Source: Nocardia concava NBRC 100430 (lineage in GTDB: Bacteria > Actinomycetota > Actinomycetes > Mycobacteriales > Mycobacteriaceae). Taken from it: a DNA stretch of 64,000 nt. Shown here one piece after another: positions 8,475 through 20,436 of the stretch. Both the position numbers and the translations under genes were made by a program. The notes under the pieces were generated by a model, which worked only from the letters and a program-made list of their open reading frames with translations, ran no database searches and was not told the origin of the DNA. Position 1 is the stretch's first letter; each line of letters begins with the position of its first letter. The stretch is taken from positions 1-64,000 of the forward strand of contig NZ_BAFX01000050.1 of assembly GCF_000308815.1 (NCBI RefSeq). The letters are read 5' to 3'.

Positions 8475-8843
8475 CTACCAGACCTGGACGACCGCCAGTC
8501 CCTCCGAGTCGACGACCAGATCCACCGAACCGTTCGGGTGCGCCGCGGCCTCCCCGACGATCGTGGGCATATCCGCGTAGATGTAGTCCTCGTCCTGCGG
8601 CAGCTTCGAATCCGGTTCGAGCAGGACGGTCACGGCCCCGGGCGGCGCGAATCGATCGACCAACGCCGGAGCCGGGCTGTTCGCCAGGGACTGCGTCTCG
8701 CCGGGAGAGAGCTCCACACCGGCCGCGCCGATCTGCGGGATGACGAAGGGGGTTGCGGCGGAAGCGGTTCCGCTCACGGCCAGTCCGGCAATGGCGAAGC
8801 CGGTCAGCAGGGCGGCGGATGCGGCAAGGGTTCGAACTCGCAT
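8475..8843 (-). CDS. Small secreted protein, unknown function
   Basis: A 122-residue protein beginning MRVRTLAASAALLTGFAIAG, a strong Sec signal peptide with probable cleavage after TASAA near residue 30. The mature region of ~92 residues is acidic and lacks cysteine (ELSPGETQSLANS, DEDYIYADMPTIV, DLVVDSEGLAVVQVW). The start is ATG 8843 with GGAAAG about 10 bases upstream. It faces the lipid-kinase operon and is separated from it by a repeat element. I do not recognise a family. Confidence 0.72.
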   Translation of the reverse strand: MRVRTLAASAALLTGFAIAGLAVSGTASAATPFVIPQIGAAGVELSPGETQSLANSPAPALVDRFAPPGAVTVLLEPDSKLPQDEDYIYADMPTIVGEAAAHPNGSVDLVVDSEGLAVVQVW

Positions 8844-9066
8844 GGTGACTCGCTTTCCAGCGGTGGGACGGTGTCCCTCGGGGAGCTGTCTCGGTACTGC
8901 GATGAACTGGAGACGACTGGCGCCAGCCGGATAGCCAGAACACATCACCGCAGGTAGCCGTGGCAAGAGCTAAGCGAGTCACCTCACTCGAGCAGAGAGG
9001 AGTGGCCTTCGACACGTGCCCTGACCGGGCAAACGGGACAGGCTGCTACGCGGGCATCACAGGCCG

Positions 9067-9705
9067 CTACGCGGGGCGGCCGATCAGCAGATGGCCGGGA
9101 ATCGGCTTGTTCGGCACGTCCCGGTGATCGACGGTGAGACCGGCGCGCTTCAGGGCGTCGGTCACCTCGGCCACCGGGCGGAGGGTGAAACCGTATGGGG
9201 CGAAAGGCATCTTGGTCATGACATCCGGATCGCCGATGCCGATCACCAGGCGGCCGCCGGGCTTCAGAACCCGGGCCATCTCCGCACAGGCCCGGTCCAG
9301 TTCCGGCACGAAATAGATGGTGTTGCAGGTGATTACGGCATCGAGGGAGGCGTCGGGGAGGGGTAGTTCGGTCAGCGATCCCTCGATCAGCTTCAGGCGA
9401 CCCTCGGCGACGTCGGAGGCGAAGGCCGAGCGGGCCCGGGTGAGCATGTCCGGGGACAGCTCCACGCCGGTCACCGTGCCGGTCGCGCCGACGCGCTCGA
9501 GCAGCAGGGTCAGGCCGATGCCGCCACCGAAGCCGAGGTCCGCCGCGGCGTCGACGGCGCTGACCTCCGCCGCGGCGACGGCGGCCTCGATCATGGGGCG
9601 ATTGCCGCGGTTGAGCGAATAGGCCACGACCTTGCCCAGCAGGCCGTGCGGGTTGCCCAGCTGGCCGACGACGGTCGACATCACCCGCGCGACAATCGGA
9701 TTCAT
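9067..9705 (-). CDS. Class I SAM-dependent methyltransferase
   Basis: A 212-residue protein with a Rossmann methyltransferase fold. Motif I is DLGFGGGIGLT, the acidic ribose-binding residue is in GVELSPDML, and a loop of the type seen in motif IV is CNTIYFVP, followed by RVLKPGGRLVIGIGDP. It resembles the UbiE/Methyltransf_11 group acting on small molecules, but the substrate cannot be told. No ribosome site precedes the ATG. A TAGCCT box lies 7 bases upstream on the coding strand, so the message may be leaderless. It is divergent from valS. Confidence 0.85.
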   Translation of the reverse strand: MNPIVARVMSTVVGQLGNPHGLLGKVVAYSLNRGNRPMIEAAVAAAEVSAVDAAADLGFGGGIGLTLLLERVGATGTVTGVELSPDMLTRARSAFASDVAEGRLKLIEGSLTELPLPDASLDAVITCNTIYFVPELDRACAEMARVLKPGGRLVIGIGDPDVMTKMPFAPYGFTLRPVAEVTDALKRAGLTVDHRDVPNKPIPGHLLIGRPA

Positions 9706-9712
9706 GGACCAC

Positions 9713-9718
9713 AGGCTA
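9713..9718 (-). promoter_or_regulatory. Candidate -10 box for a leaderless methyltransferase mRNA
   Basis: TAGCCT on the minus strand fits the actinobacterial TANNNT -10 consensus. It is separated by 7 bases from the ATG at 9705, so transcription would start at or next to the start codon. No Shine-Dalgarno sequence is visible. Confidence 0.45.
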
Positions 9719-10041
9719 CCCGCGGCCCGTCCCGCAATGGCGCTATTGCGACGCGGAAACGGTGCGGCGGACGCAACGTAGATGCAACGAATCCTGGTCT
9801 ACCCTGGCCGATTTGGGCCAGAACCTGAGAACTTCCTTTGGATCCGGGAGCCGGGCCGGAAACGGCGGTAGTCTGGCCAATGAGGGCGAGGCTTCCAGCG
9901 TCCCTCATCCGCCGGAAGCCTCGCCCTTCGGCTTGCCTCTGGCAGGTCTCGGCCCCTCCGCCGCGGCCCACCCGGAGCCCGCCTCGGCCCCGCGAATTGG
10001 GCCTACTAAAAACCCGGTCGTTGGGTGATAATCCCAGCCCT

Positions 10042-10047
10042 TAGAAT
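10042..10047 (+). promoter_or_regulatory. Candidate -10 box for leaderless valS
   Basis: TAGAAT lies exactly 6 bases before the GTG start of valS, and no ribosome-binding sequence intervenes. This geometry fits the TANNNT box of leaderless actinobacterial transcripts. The -35 region is weak (TTGGGT, 15-bp spacer). Confidence 0.5.
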
Positions 10048-10053
10048 CGACCG

Positions 10054-12749
<2,696 letters not shown>

Positions 12750-12753
<4 letters not shown>

Positions 12754-14198
12754 ACGACGAACCGGAGCGCCAGTACGCGGAGGGCTCGCTGAGCCCGATG
12801 GGCACCTCGCCGGTGGATCTCGCCGAAATGGCGCTGGTCGAGGCCGAACTCGACAAGCGCTGGCCGGAGACCAAGATCGAGCCGTCGCTGGTTCGCATCT
12901 CCACGCTGATGGATCTGCTGGGCTCGCCCCAGCAGTCCTACCCGGCCATCCATATCGCGGGCACCAATGGCAAGACCTCGGTCACCCGCATGATCGACGC
13001 GCTGCTCACCGCGCTGCACCGGCGCACCGGGCGCATCACCAGCCCGCACCTGCAGCTGGCCACCGAGCGCATCGCCATCGACAACGCGCCCATCACACCC
13101 GGCCGCTACGTCGAGGTGTACCGGGAACTGCTGCCCTATATCGAGTTGGTGGACAAGCAGTCCCAGGCCGCGGGCGGCCCGGCCATGTCCAAGTTCGAGG
13201 TGCTCACCGGCATGGCCTACGCCGCCTTCGCCGAGGCGCCGGTCGACGTGGCCGTGGTCGAGACCGGCATGGGCGGGCGCTGGGACGCCACCAATGTGAT
13301 CGACGGCCAGGTCGCCGTCATCACCCCGATCGGGTTGGACCACACCGACTATCTGGGCCCCGACCTCACCTCCATCGCGGGGGAGAAGGCCGGAATCATC
13401 AAGCGGGCACCGGAAGACGAACTGTCGCCGCGCGACACCGTCGCCATCATCGCCCAGCAGGAACCCGAGGTCATGGACGTCCTGCTGCGCCGCGCCGTCG
13501 AGGTCGACGCCGCGGTCGCGCGCGAAGGCTCGGAGTTCCAGGTGGTCTCGCGCCGCGTCGCCATCGGCGGCCAGATGCTCGAACTCCAGGGCCTCGGCGG
13601 CGTCTACGACGACATCTTCCTGCCCATGCACGGTGAGCACCAGGCCCGCAACGCGGTGCTGGCGCTGGCCGCGGTCGAGGCGTTCTTCGGCGCGGGCGCG
13701 TCCCGGCAGCTCGACATCGACGCTGTCCGAGCCGGTTTCGCCAATGCCGTCAGCCCCGGCCGGATGGAGCGCATGCGCAGCGCGCCCACCATCTTCATCG
13801 ACGCCGCGCACAATCCGCACGGCGCGCAGGCACTGGCGGCCACGCTGACAAGCGAATTCGATTTCCGCAAACTGGTAGGCGTGATCGCGGTACTGGGAGA
13901 CAAGGACGCCGGCGGCATCCTCGACGCCCTGGAACCCATCTTCGACGAGATCGTCGTCACCGAGAACGGTTCCCCGCGCGCCCTGCCCGTCGAGGATCTG
14001 GCCAACCTGGCCGTGCAGCGGTTCGGCGACGAACGCGTGGCCGTGGCCAACGATCTGGCCGACGCCATCGAAACCGCCATCGCACTCGCCGAGGGCGGGG
14101 AGGACGGCGAATTGGTCTCGGGCGCGGGCATAGTCATCACCGGCTCGGTGGTCACCGCCGGGTCCGCCCGCAGCCTGTTCGGAAAGGATCCCGCATGA
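12750..14198 (+). CDS. folC: Folylpolyglutamate synthase / dihydrofolate synthase
   Basis: A 482-residue Mur-ligase-type enzyme that adds glutamate to dihydropteroate and to folates, keeping them in the cell. The ATP loop is [12 protein letters not shown] at ~residues 70-81. [10 protein letters not shown] and the C-terminal-domain motif [12 protein letters not shown] are both present. The GTG start overlaps the valS stop, and the stop overlaps the next gene (ATGA), so all three are translationally coupled. Its length is typical of actinobacterial FolC. Whether it has both activities or only the second cannot be read from sequence. Confidence 0.96.
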
Positions 14199-14638
14199 CC
14201 GAGGACGCCAAGGCCCAGGTTCCGGAGGGCGACGGCGGGGTTCCGGACGGCCAGGTGCCGCCGCCCGCGACCGACCCGTGGAAGGGCCTGCGCGGCGTCA
14301 TGGCCGGGACCCTGGTCCTGGAGGCCATCACCGTGCTGCTCGCGCTGCCGGTGATCAGCGCGGTCGGCGGCGGCCTGCGCTGGTGGTCGATCCTCTACGT
14401 CGTCGGCCTGGCCGTGATCATGTTCCTGGGCGCGGGCGTGCAGCGCCGTCCCTGGGCCATCCCGTTCAACCTGGCTCTCCAGGTGGCGCTGCTGCTCGGC
14501 GGGTTCATCCACCTGTCGATCCTGATCATCGGCGTGGTCTTCGTCGCCGTCTGGGCTTTCGTCCTGTTCCTGCGCGCCGATGTGAAGAAGCGCATGGAGG
14601 CGGGTCAACTGCCCAGCCAGCGCATGTCCCAGGCTTGA
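14195..14638 (+). CDS. DUF4233 membrane protein
   Basis: A 147-residue protein with a polar N-terminal tail of ~28 residues and four predicted membrane segments (GVMAGTLVLEAITVLLALPVI, WWSILYVVGLAVIMFLGAG, PFNLALQVALLLGGFIHLSI, IIGVVFVAVWAFVLFL), ending in a basic tail. The size and the fixed place after folC fit the DUF4233 family (compare Rv2446c). It starts by ATGA overlap and is followed by a strong terminator. Its function is unknown; conserved linkage to folC hints at a role in folate or membrane homeostasis, but nothing in the sequence proves it. Confidence 0.85.
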   Translation: MTEDAKAQVPEGDGGVPDGQVPPPATDPWKGLRGVMAGTLVLEAITVLLALPVISAVGGGLRWWSILYVVGLAVIMFLGAGVQRRPWAIPFNLALQVALLLGGFIHLSILIIGVVFVAVWAFVLFLRADVKKRMEAGQLPSQRMSQA

Positions 14639-14656
14639 TCGACTCGTATATTCAGG

Positions 14657-14689
14657 GCAGACCGGGCCATCCGTCCGGTCTGCGTTTTT
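14657..14689 (+). terminator. Rho-independent terminator of valS-folC-DUF4233
   Basis: A perfect 9-bp stem, GCAGACCGG with CCGGTCTGC, around a 9-nt loop, followed by GTTTTT. It lies 19 bases after the DUF4233 stop. Confidence 0.93.
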
Positions 14690-14709
14690 CCTGGTGAGCT
14701 ACCGGCGGT

Positions 14710-14715
14710 TAGAGT
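14710..14715 (+). promoter_or_regulatory. Candidate -10 box for leaderless ndk
   Basis: TAGAGT lies 6 bases before the GTG of ndk with no ribosome site between, the same geometry as valS. The promoter would sit directly after the upstream terminator, making ndk a separate transcription unit. Confidence 0.5.
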
Positions 14716-14721
14716 TGCGCC

Positions 14722-15138
14722 GTGACTGAGCAGACGTTGGTACTCATCAAGCCCGACGGCGTGGCCCGCGGCCTCGTTGGCGAGATCATCACTCGCATCG
14801 AGCGCAAGGGCCTCAAGATCGCGGCCCTGAAGCAGGTGAACGTCTCCGAGGAGATCGCGGTCCAGCACTACGCCGAGCACCGCGAGCGCCCGTTCTTCGG
14901 CTCCCTGATCGAATTCATCACCTCCGGCCCGGTCATCGCGATCGTGCTCGAGGGTGAGCGCGCCGTCCCCGCCTTCCGTCAGATCGCCGGCGGCACCGAC
15001 CCGGTCGAGAAGGCCGTTCCCGGCTCCATCCGCGGCGACTACGCCCTCGAGACCCAGTACAACCTGGTGCACGGCTCCGACTCGCCCGAGTCCGCCAAGC
15101 GCGAGATCGACATCTGGTTCCCCGGCTTCGCCCACTGA
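14722..15138 (+). CDS. ndk: Nucleoside diphosphate kinase
   Basis: A 138-residue cytoplasmic enzyme that transfers the gamma-phosphate of ATP to other (d)NDPs through a phosphohistidine. It opens with the family start [19 protein letters not shown] and has the active-site motif [16 protein letters not shown], whose His is the phosphorylated residue. The length is standard. The GTG start follows a -10-like box by 6 bases, so translation is probably leaderless. It lies between the folC operon and the RNase E/G gene, as in mycobacteria. Confidence 0.98.
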   Translation: MTEQTLVLIKPDGVARGLVGEIITRIERKGLKIAALKQVNVSEEIAVQHYAEHRERPFFGSLIEFITSGPVIAIVLEGERAVPAFRQIAGGTDPVEKAVPGSIRGDYALETQYNLVHGSDSPESAKREIDIWFPGFAH

Positions 15139-15620
15139 TCTTCGGGGGTTGTTTGCCCCCACTCTCTCCACCGATAGGTCCGGGGGCCCACCCCCGGACC
15201 CCGGAATCAGCGGCCGCCCGCGAGACTCGCGAGGCCCGCTCCGGGCCGCGTGGGCACGACGCCCCGACGTGGTGTGGGATACTGGCTCTGGAAGTGACCG
15301 ACGCGGGCCGTTTGCGGCGCGCGTCAGCCACCTTCGAATTGACACCGCGGAGCGACGGACGATCATCGCTGCCGCCGACGGCTACCAAGACTCGGCCGCC
15401 GGCAGGCACGCTGGATGAACGCTCGTGACACGGAGTTGAGCCAACCAACCAGGCGCCACGTGACCAGTTAGCCCGAACGACGAGATACCGGTGATAACGG
15501 GCCACACGGCGCGAAGACTTACGATCTCATGCCCGCGGGCGTGAGGCCGACAAGACAGCGCCCCCGCGACGGCCGCGTCACTCCTGAGAGGAGCGCGCCC
15601 GGGGGCCCCGAGGAGATTTC
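15139..15620 (+). other. ndk-rne intergenic region with hairpin; rne leader
   Basis: No credible ORF occurs in these 482 bases. A perfect 10-bp stem with a 4-nt loop (GGTCCGGGGG / CCCCCGGACC, 15177-15200) follows ndk and has no T-tract. It may end ndk transcription as the short GC-rich hairpins of actinobacteria do. The remaining ~400 bases up to the AGGAGA ribosome site at 15611 are probably the long 5' leader of rne. RNase E messages are autoregulated through long leaders in other bacteria, but no defined element is recognisable here. Confidence 0.5.
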
Positions 15621-18600
15621 GTGGCCGATCAAGAGCCGCTGGAAGCATCGCAGAGCAATGGCGAAGGGGAGGACGCTCAGCTCACCCCGGCCGCCGAACA
15701 GTTGCCGGAACGGATCCGAGTGCACGCACTGGCGAAGCTGCTGGGCACCACCAGCAAACGAATCCTGGCCCACCTGACCGAGATGGGCGCGCAGGCGCGA
15801 AGCCCGCAATCGAGCCTGGACCGCACCGTCGCCGAAACCGTGCGCGACGCCTTCGGCCCGCGTGACGTCGAGGCCGACCCCAGCCCCGCCGGGCCGGCGC
15901 CGATCGCCGAGACCACCGTCGACGCCGCCATCGCCGCGGGTGACGACCGGGCCGCCGACGAGATCGCGGCCGAAGAGGTGGAGGCGGCCGAGACCGCCGA
16001 GGCGGCTGTCCCGGCGACCAAGCAGACCACCCTGTTCGCCAGCCCGTTCCAGAGCACCCCGCAGGTCGAGGAGCCGGTGCAGTACCAGGCGCCGGCCGCC
16101 CCCGTCTTCGCGGCGCCGCTGTTCCAGGCGCCGGACGCCGCGGCCGCCGAGGAGGCCCGCCGCCAGCGCCGCACCGAGCGCGCCGAGCGCAAGGCCGCCC
16201 GCGAGGAGCAGGCCGAGCAGAAGCCGGTCGAGGCGAAGCTGGCCGAGGCCAAGCCGACCAAGACCGTGACCGCCAAGGCCGTCACCGAGGAGACCGCGTC
16301 CGAGGACACCGAGGACGAGGGCGACTGGGACGGCGAGGACCGCGAGCAGCGCGGTGAGGGCACCTCGCGGCGTCGCCGCCGGGGCCGCCGCGGCCGCGGC
16401 CGTGGTCGCGGCGAACAACACGGCGAGAACGACACCGACGATCTCGACGGTGACGAGCAGGCCGAGGGCGAGGACGAGTCGGCCGAATCCGCCGACACCG
16501 AGACCGACGACGAGGACGATTCGGCCGCCGTGCCGGAGGGTTCGAGCAGCCGTCGCCGCCGTCGCCGTCGTCGCCGCAAGGGTGGCGAGGACAACGAGCC
16601 CGAGGTCGCCGACGACGATCCGCCGAACACCGTCGTGCACGAGCGCGAGCCGCGCAGCAAGCGCCGCGCCGCCGCCAAGGACGTCGACGAGGTGCAGGGC
16701 ATCAGCGGTTCGACCCGCCTGGAGGCCAAGCGCCAGCGCCGCCGCGACGGTCGCGAGGCCGGCCGCCGCCGCCCGCCGATCCTGACCGAGTCGGAGTTCC
16801 TGGCCCGCCGTGAGGCGGTGGACCGGGTGATGGTGGTGCGCGAGAAGCACTTCGCCGAACACCCGACCTCCACCACCCAGGTCGCGGTGCTAGAGGACAA
16901 CATCCTGGTCGAGCACTTCGTGACCTCGACCGGTTCCGCGTCCATGGTCGGCAACGTCTACCTGGGCAAGGTGCAGAACGTGCTGCCCTCGATGGAGGCG
17001 GCGTTCGTCGACATCGGCCGCGGCCGCAACGGCGTGCTGTACGCGGGCGAGGTGAACTGGGAGGCCGCCGGTCTGGGCGGCAAGGAGCGCAAGATCGAGC
17101 AGGCGCTCAAGCCCGGTGACACCGTGCTGGTGCAGGTTTCGAAGGATCCGGTGGGCCACAAGGGCGCCCGCCTGACCACGCAGATCAGTCTGGCCGGTCG
17201 CTTCCTGGTGTACGTGCCGGGCGGCACCTCCACCGGCATCTCCCGCAAGCTGCCCGACACCGAGCGCAAGCGGCTCAAGGAGATCCTGCGCGACATCGTC
17301 CCGCAGGACGCGGGCGTCATCATCCGCACCGCGTCGGAGGGCGTCTCCGAGCCGGAGCTGGCCCGCGATGTCGAACGGCTGCAGGCGACCTGGCGCACCA
17401 TCGAGGATCAGTCCAAGCAGGGTTCCGGTGCGCCGAAGACCCTGTACGAGGAGCCGGACCTGTTGGTCAAGGTCGTGCGCGACCTGTTCAACGAGGACTT
17501 CTCCAAGCTGATCATCGAGGGCGAGCGCGCCTGGACGACGGTCGAGAACTACGTCCGCACCGTTGCCCCCGACATGCTGGCCCGCGTCGAGCGCTACGAG
17601 GGCGCCGGCGTCGACGTGTTCGGCAGCCTGCGCATCGACGAGCAGTTGGCCAAGGCGCTCGACCGCAAGGTGTGGCTGCCCTCCGGCGGCACCCTGGTGA
17701 TCGACCGCACCGAGGCCATGACCGTCATCGACGTCAACACCGGCAAGTTCACCGGGTCGGGCGGGTCCAATCTCGAAGAGACCGTGACCCGCAACAACCT
17801 GGAGGCGGCCGAGGAGATCGTGCGCCAGATGCGGTTGCGCGATATCGGCGGCATGATCGTCGTCGACTTCATCGACATGGTGCTCGAGTCCAACCGCGAT
17901 CTGGTGCTGCGCCGCCTGACCGAGGCTCTGGGCCGCGACCGCACCCGCCACCAGGTCTCCGAGGTCACCTCGCTGGGCCTGGTCCAGATGACCCGCAAGA
18001 AGCTGGGCACCGGCCTGGTCGAGGCGTTCTCCACCACGTGTGAGACCTGCCACGGCCGCGGCATCCTGGTGCACAACTACCCCGTCGAGTCGTCGGCTCC
18101 GGCCGGGGACAGCGGTGAGGGCGTGGGCCGTCGCGAGGGTTCGCGTCGCCGTCGCAAGGACCGCAATGCCGCCGCCGAGGCCCCGGCCGTCGAGCCGGTG
18201 GTCGAGGAGAAGGCCGACAAGCACGAGAACCACGAGCAGCAGGCGGAGAAGGCCGCTGCCAAGCGTGCCCACCCGGTCGCCATGGCCATGGCCGCGCACG
18301 CCACCGAGGAGGCTGCGCACGCGGCCGAGGAGGATGCGGTCGCCGCGGCCGATGCCGCGAATACGGTGCTGGCCGAGGGTGAGTCGGCGAGCGTGGCCGA
18401 GGTCGCGGCCGCCGAGTCCACCATCGTGCGGGAGGCCGAGAACGCCGCCGCCGAGGCCGCCATCGCGGCCGATGCGGCGACCGAGGTCGAGGACGCCGCG
18501 GAAAGCGCTGCGCCCCAGGGTGCGCCGCACACCAACGGCACCTCCCAGCCGACCGCTGCCGCATCGGCGGCCGCCGACGAACTGGCCGCCACCGACGCTC

Positions 18601-18887
18601 TGGCCGCCGCGGCCGAGGCCGCGGTGACGGTGGAGGAGGCGCAGGCCGCCTCCGGTGCGCAGACGGCCCCGGCGGGTCGTCGTCCGGCTCGCCGCCGGGT
18701 GGCGCGCACGGTGACCGCTCCGGCCGCCGACAGCTCGAGCGCCGTGTTCGTGCTCTCCAGCTCGGACCAGGCCCAGAAGCCCGCCTTCAACCTCGATGAG
18801 CTGGCCCCGGCCGCGGTCCCGCCGCGGTCGCGCCCGCGCCGCCGGGCCGCCGGTCGCCCGGCCGGTGCGCCGGAGGGCGAGAACTAG
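15621..18887 (+). CDS. rne: Ribonuclease E/G
   Basis: A 1088-residue endoribonuclease that cleaves single-stranded AU-rich RNA and drives mRNA decay and rRNA processing. The N-terminal ~430 residues form a long extension with an IF2-N-like mini-domain at ~35-80 (RVHALAKLLGTTSKRIL), then acidic stretches and Arg blocks (RRRRGRRGRGRGRG). The S1 domain is at ~440-530. The DNase-I-like catalytic domain has the metal-binding IDVNTG (~703) and IVVDFIDM (~748-755). A Zn-link CETCHGRG follows at ~809. The C-terminus is a low-complexity Ala/Glu tail. The GTG start follows AGGAGA. Catalytic core flanked by two disordered arms is the usual actinobacterial layout. Confidence 0.95.
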   Translation: MADQEPLEASQSNGEGEDAQLTPAAEQLPERIRVHALAKLLGTTSKRILAHLTEMGAQARSPQSSLDRTVAETVRDAFGPRDVEADPSPAGPAPIAETTVDAAIAAGDDRAADEIAAEEVEAAETAEAAVPATKQTTLFASPFQSTPQVEEPVQYQAPAAPVFAAPLFQAPDAAAAEEARRQRRTERAERKAAREEQAEQKPVEAKLAEAKPTKTVTAKAVTEETASEDTEDEGDWDGEDREQRGEGTSRRRRRGRRGRGRGRGEQHGENDTDDLDGDEQAEGEDESAESADTETDDEDDSAAVPEGSSSRRRRRRRRRKGGEDNEPEVADDDPPNTVVHEREPRSKRRAAAKDVDEVQGISGSTRLEAKRQRRRDGREAGRRRPPILTESEFLARREAVDRVMVVREKHFAEHPTSTTQVAVLEDNILVEHFVTSTGSASMVGNVYLGKVQNVLPSMEAAFVDIGRGRNGVLYAGEVNWEAAGLGGKERKIEQALKPGDTVLVQVSKDPVGHKGARLTTQISLAGRFLVYVPGGTSTGISRKLPDTERKRLKEILRDIVPQDAGVIIRTASEGVSEPELARDVERLQATWRTIEDQSKQGSGAPKTLYEEPDLLVKVVRDLFNEDFSKLIIEGERAWTTVENYVRTVAPDMLARVERYEGAGVDVFGSLRIDEQLAKALDRKVWLPSGGTLVIDRTEAMTVIDVNTGKFTGSGGSNLEETVTRNNLEAAEEIVRQMRLRDIGGMIVVDFIDMVLESNRDLVLRRLTEALGRDRTRHQVSEVTSLGLVQMTRKKLGTGLVEAFSTTCETCHGRGILVHNYPVESSAPAGDSGEGVGRREGSRRRRKDRNAAAEAPAVEPVVEEKADKHENHEQQAEKAAAKRAHPVAMAMAAHATEEAAHAAEEDAVAAADAANTVLAEGESASVAEVAAAESTIVREAENAAAEAAIAADAATEVEDAAESAAPQGAPHTNGTSQPTAAASAAADELAATDALAAAAEAAVTVEEAQAASGAQTAPAGRRPARRRVARTVTAPAADSSSAVFVLSSSDQAQKPAFNLDELAPAAVPPRSRPRRRAAGRPAGAPEGEN

Positions 18888-18905
18888 CCCGCTCGCACGA
18901 GACGA

Positions 18906-18943
18906 CCGTGGCCCCGCCGGAATCCGGCGGGGCCACGGGTCTT
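18906..18943. terminator. Terminator between rne and the convergent DUF3224 gene
   Basis: A 15-bp GC-rich perfect stem, 18906-18920 with 18924-18938, around an AAT loop and followed by GTCTTTT. It lies 18 bases after the rne stop and could also stop leftward transcription. Confidence 0.93.
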
Positions 18944-18959
18944 TTCGAGTAGGGACAGG

Positions 18960-19367
18960 TCAGGGCAGCTGGTACTCGAACCAGATGCGGTGGGTGCCGT
19001 CGGCGTCGATGGTCAGGTCACCGGTGCCGGTGATGCCCGCCAGCTCGCCGGTGCCGCTGCCCGCGACGATCGAGAAGAAGACGTCGGTGCGTTCGGTCCC
19101 GTCGGTGGCGGCCGAGTGCACGAAGTTGAACGCGCCCGCCCGCCCGTTGAGCGCACCCTCGAACGATTCCATGGCCACATAGGTCCCGACCCCCGACGCC
19201 TGGTCGAAGGCGGACGTGAAAATGGTCGCCGAGCGCCCGGTGATCTCGCCCTCGTACTGCTTCTCCAGCTTGGCCAGCCCGACCGGGAGTCCGGTGGCGA
19301 TGGCGGGTTCGGGGGTGACCTCGGTGGGGAGGAAAGACTTGACGTCGAAGGTTCCGGTCGCACGCAT
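18960..19367 (-). CDS. DUF3224 domain protein
   Basis: A 135-residue single-domain protein starting at ATG 19367 (MRATGTFDVKSF). The repeated beta-strand pattern and motifs KQYEGEITGRS, GTYVAMESFEG, GRAGAFNFVHS and the ending GTHRIWFEYQLP match the DUF3224 family, a small beta-barrel predicted to bind hydrophobic ligands (allene-oxide-cyclase-like). No catalytic residue is apparent. It is inserted between rne and rplU, where M. tuberculosis, as I recall, carries dctA, so this spot varies between genera. Confidence 0.82.
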   Translation of the reverse strand: MRATGTFDVKSFLPTEVTPEPAIATGLPVGLAKLEKQYEGEITGRSATIFTSAFDQASGVGTYVAMESFEGALNGRAGAFNFVHSAATDGTERTDVFFSIVAGSGTGELAGITGTGDLTIDADGTHRIWFEYQLP

Positions 19368-19445
19368 GGCCCTATCGTGCCGCAGGCCGTTTCCGGAGAT
19401 CTTGTAAGAACGCGACAGCTCGAGGTGAGAGCTGGGCAACCCGGT

Positions 19446-19475
19446 TTGGAGGGGGTCGCGCATGTCCTGTAGTCT
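19446..19475 (+). promoter_or_regulatory. Probable promoter of rplU-rpmA
   Basis: TTGGAG (19446-19451) and TAGTCT (19470-19475) with an 18-bp spacer form a good housekeeping sigma promoter. Transcription would start near 19482, giving a leader of ~200 bases before rplU. That leader contains small hairpins, such as one around GGTTCGGTTCAGTAGAACC near 19532, and may carry ribosomal-protein feedback. No named leader motif was recognised. Confidence 0.6.
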
Positions 19476-19682
19476 TGGTCAGTCGCTGCCCCCTGCGACG
19501 GCACTCTGTTGTGACTAGTGCTGTGAGTGGGCCAGGTTCGGTTCAGTAGAACCAACGGCCCGAGGCGGCGGTGAAACCACCAGACCAGTCTGCGGCGGTT
19601 TCCGGTGCGAACCGGATGCCGGCCGTGTGAGCAGAGTGCCGAGTACTTCGAGCACTTGAACAGAAAGAAGGGCAGCCGACCG

Positions 19683-19994
19683 ATGGCAACGTACGCGATC
19701 GTCAAGACCGGCGGAAAGCAGTACAAGGTCGCGGTCGGTGACCTGGTGAAGGTCGAGAAGATCGAGGGTGAGCCGGGCACTTCGGTGTCGCTGTCGCCGG
19801 TGCTGGTCGTTGACGGCGCCGAGCTGACCACCGATGCTGACAAGCTGGCGAAGGTCTCCGTGTCCGCCGAGGTCGTCGAACAGACCAAGGGCCCGAAGAT
19901 CCGCATCCACAAGTTCAAGAACAAGACCGGCTACCACAAGCGTCAGGGCCACCGTCAGAAGCTGACGGTCCTGAAGGTCACCGGCATCAAGTAA
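19683..19994 (+). CDS. rplU: 50S ribosomal protein L21
   Basis: A 103-residue protein of the large ribosomal subunit that binds 23S rRNA and contacts L20. It starts at ATG 19683 ([20 protein letters not shown]), a standard L21 N-terminus, and ends with the L21 signature [17 protein letters not shown]. The open frame extends 78 bases further upstream, but that part is leader. It is followed 41 bases later by rpmA, the near-universal L21-L27 pair. Confidence 0.98.
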   Translation: MATYAIVKTGGKQYKVAVGDLVKVEKIEGEPGTSVSLSPVLVVDGAELTTDADKLAKVSVSAEVVEQTKGPKIRIHKFKNKTGYHKRQGHRQKLTVLKVTGIK

Positions 19995-20035
19995 TCCGAC
20001 TTGGGGTTCGTCACCCCGGCACGAGGAGTTCTGAA

Positions 20036-20302
20036 ATGGCACATAAGAAGGGTGCATCCAGCTCGCGCAATGGTCGCGATTCGAATGCCCAGCGGCTCGG
20101 TGTGAAGCGCTTCGGCGGTCAGACCGTCAAGGCCGGCGAGATCCTGGTTCGCCAGCGCGGCACGCACTTCCACCCCGGCGTCAACGTCGGCCGTGGCGGC
20201 GACGACACGCTGTTCGCTCTCGAGGCGGGCGCGGTGCAGTTCGGCACCAAGCGTGGTCGCAAGACCGTCAACATCGTGGTGCCGGAGCCGGTGAACGCCT
20301 GA
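20036..20302 (+). CDS. rpmA: 50S ribosomal protein L27
   Basis: An 88-residue large-subunit protein whose N-terminal tail reaches the peptidyl-transferase centre. It starts [26 protein letters not shown], carries [20 protein letters not shown] in the middle, and has no N-terminal cleavage extension. A GAGG ribosome site precedes it (AGGAGTTCTGAA, then ATG). A terminator follows. Confidence 0.98.
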   Translation: MAHKKGASSSRNGRDSNAQRLGVKRFGGQTVKAGEILVRQRGTHFHPGVNVGRGGDDTLFALEAGAVQFGTKRGRKTVNIVVPEPVNA

Positions 20303-20337
20303 CCGGCGCACCGGAGTTCCTACTCCACTAGCTTTCG

Positions 20338-20380
20338 AGCGGGTCAGGGTACTGAATGCCCTGGCCCGCTTTGCTGTTTT
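20338..20380 (+). terminator. Terminator after rpmA
   Basis: A 12-bp stem with one G-T pair, AGCGGGTCAGGG with CCCTGGCCCGCT, and a 9-nt loop, followed by TTGCTGTTTT. It separates rplU-rpmA from obg. Confidence 0.9.
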
Positions 20381-20436
20381 CAACACGAAGACGTGCAACA
20401 TCAACGACTGAGTCCTGAAGGAGGATGATCACCGAT

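Larger units (their letters stand above)
9706..10053. other. valS upstream region with a perfect 14-bp hairpin at 9883-9927
   Basis: This 348-bp gap between divergent genes has no credible ORF. Its main feature is a perfect inverted repeat, arms 9883-9896 and 9914-9927 (AGGGCGAGGCTTCC and its complement) with a 17-nt loop. There is no T-tract, so it is not a classical terminator, and I see no T-box specifier or T-box sequence. It lies ~125 bp upstream of the valS start and could be a protein-binding site or part of a longer leader. Confidence 0.6.

Noticed and set aside
9706..10053. A T-box riboswitch before valS
   Set aside because: No T-box core sequence, no specifier loop and no antiterminator/terminator pair were found; the single hairpin lacks a T-tract.
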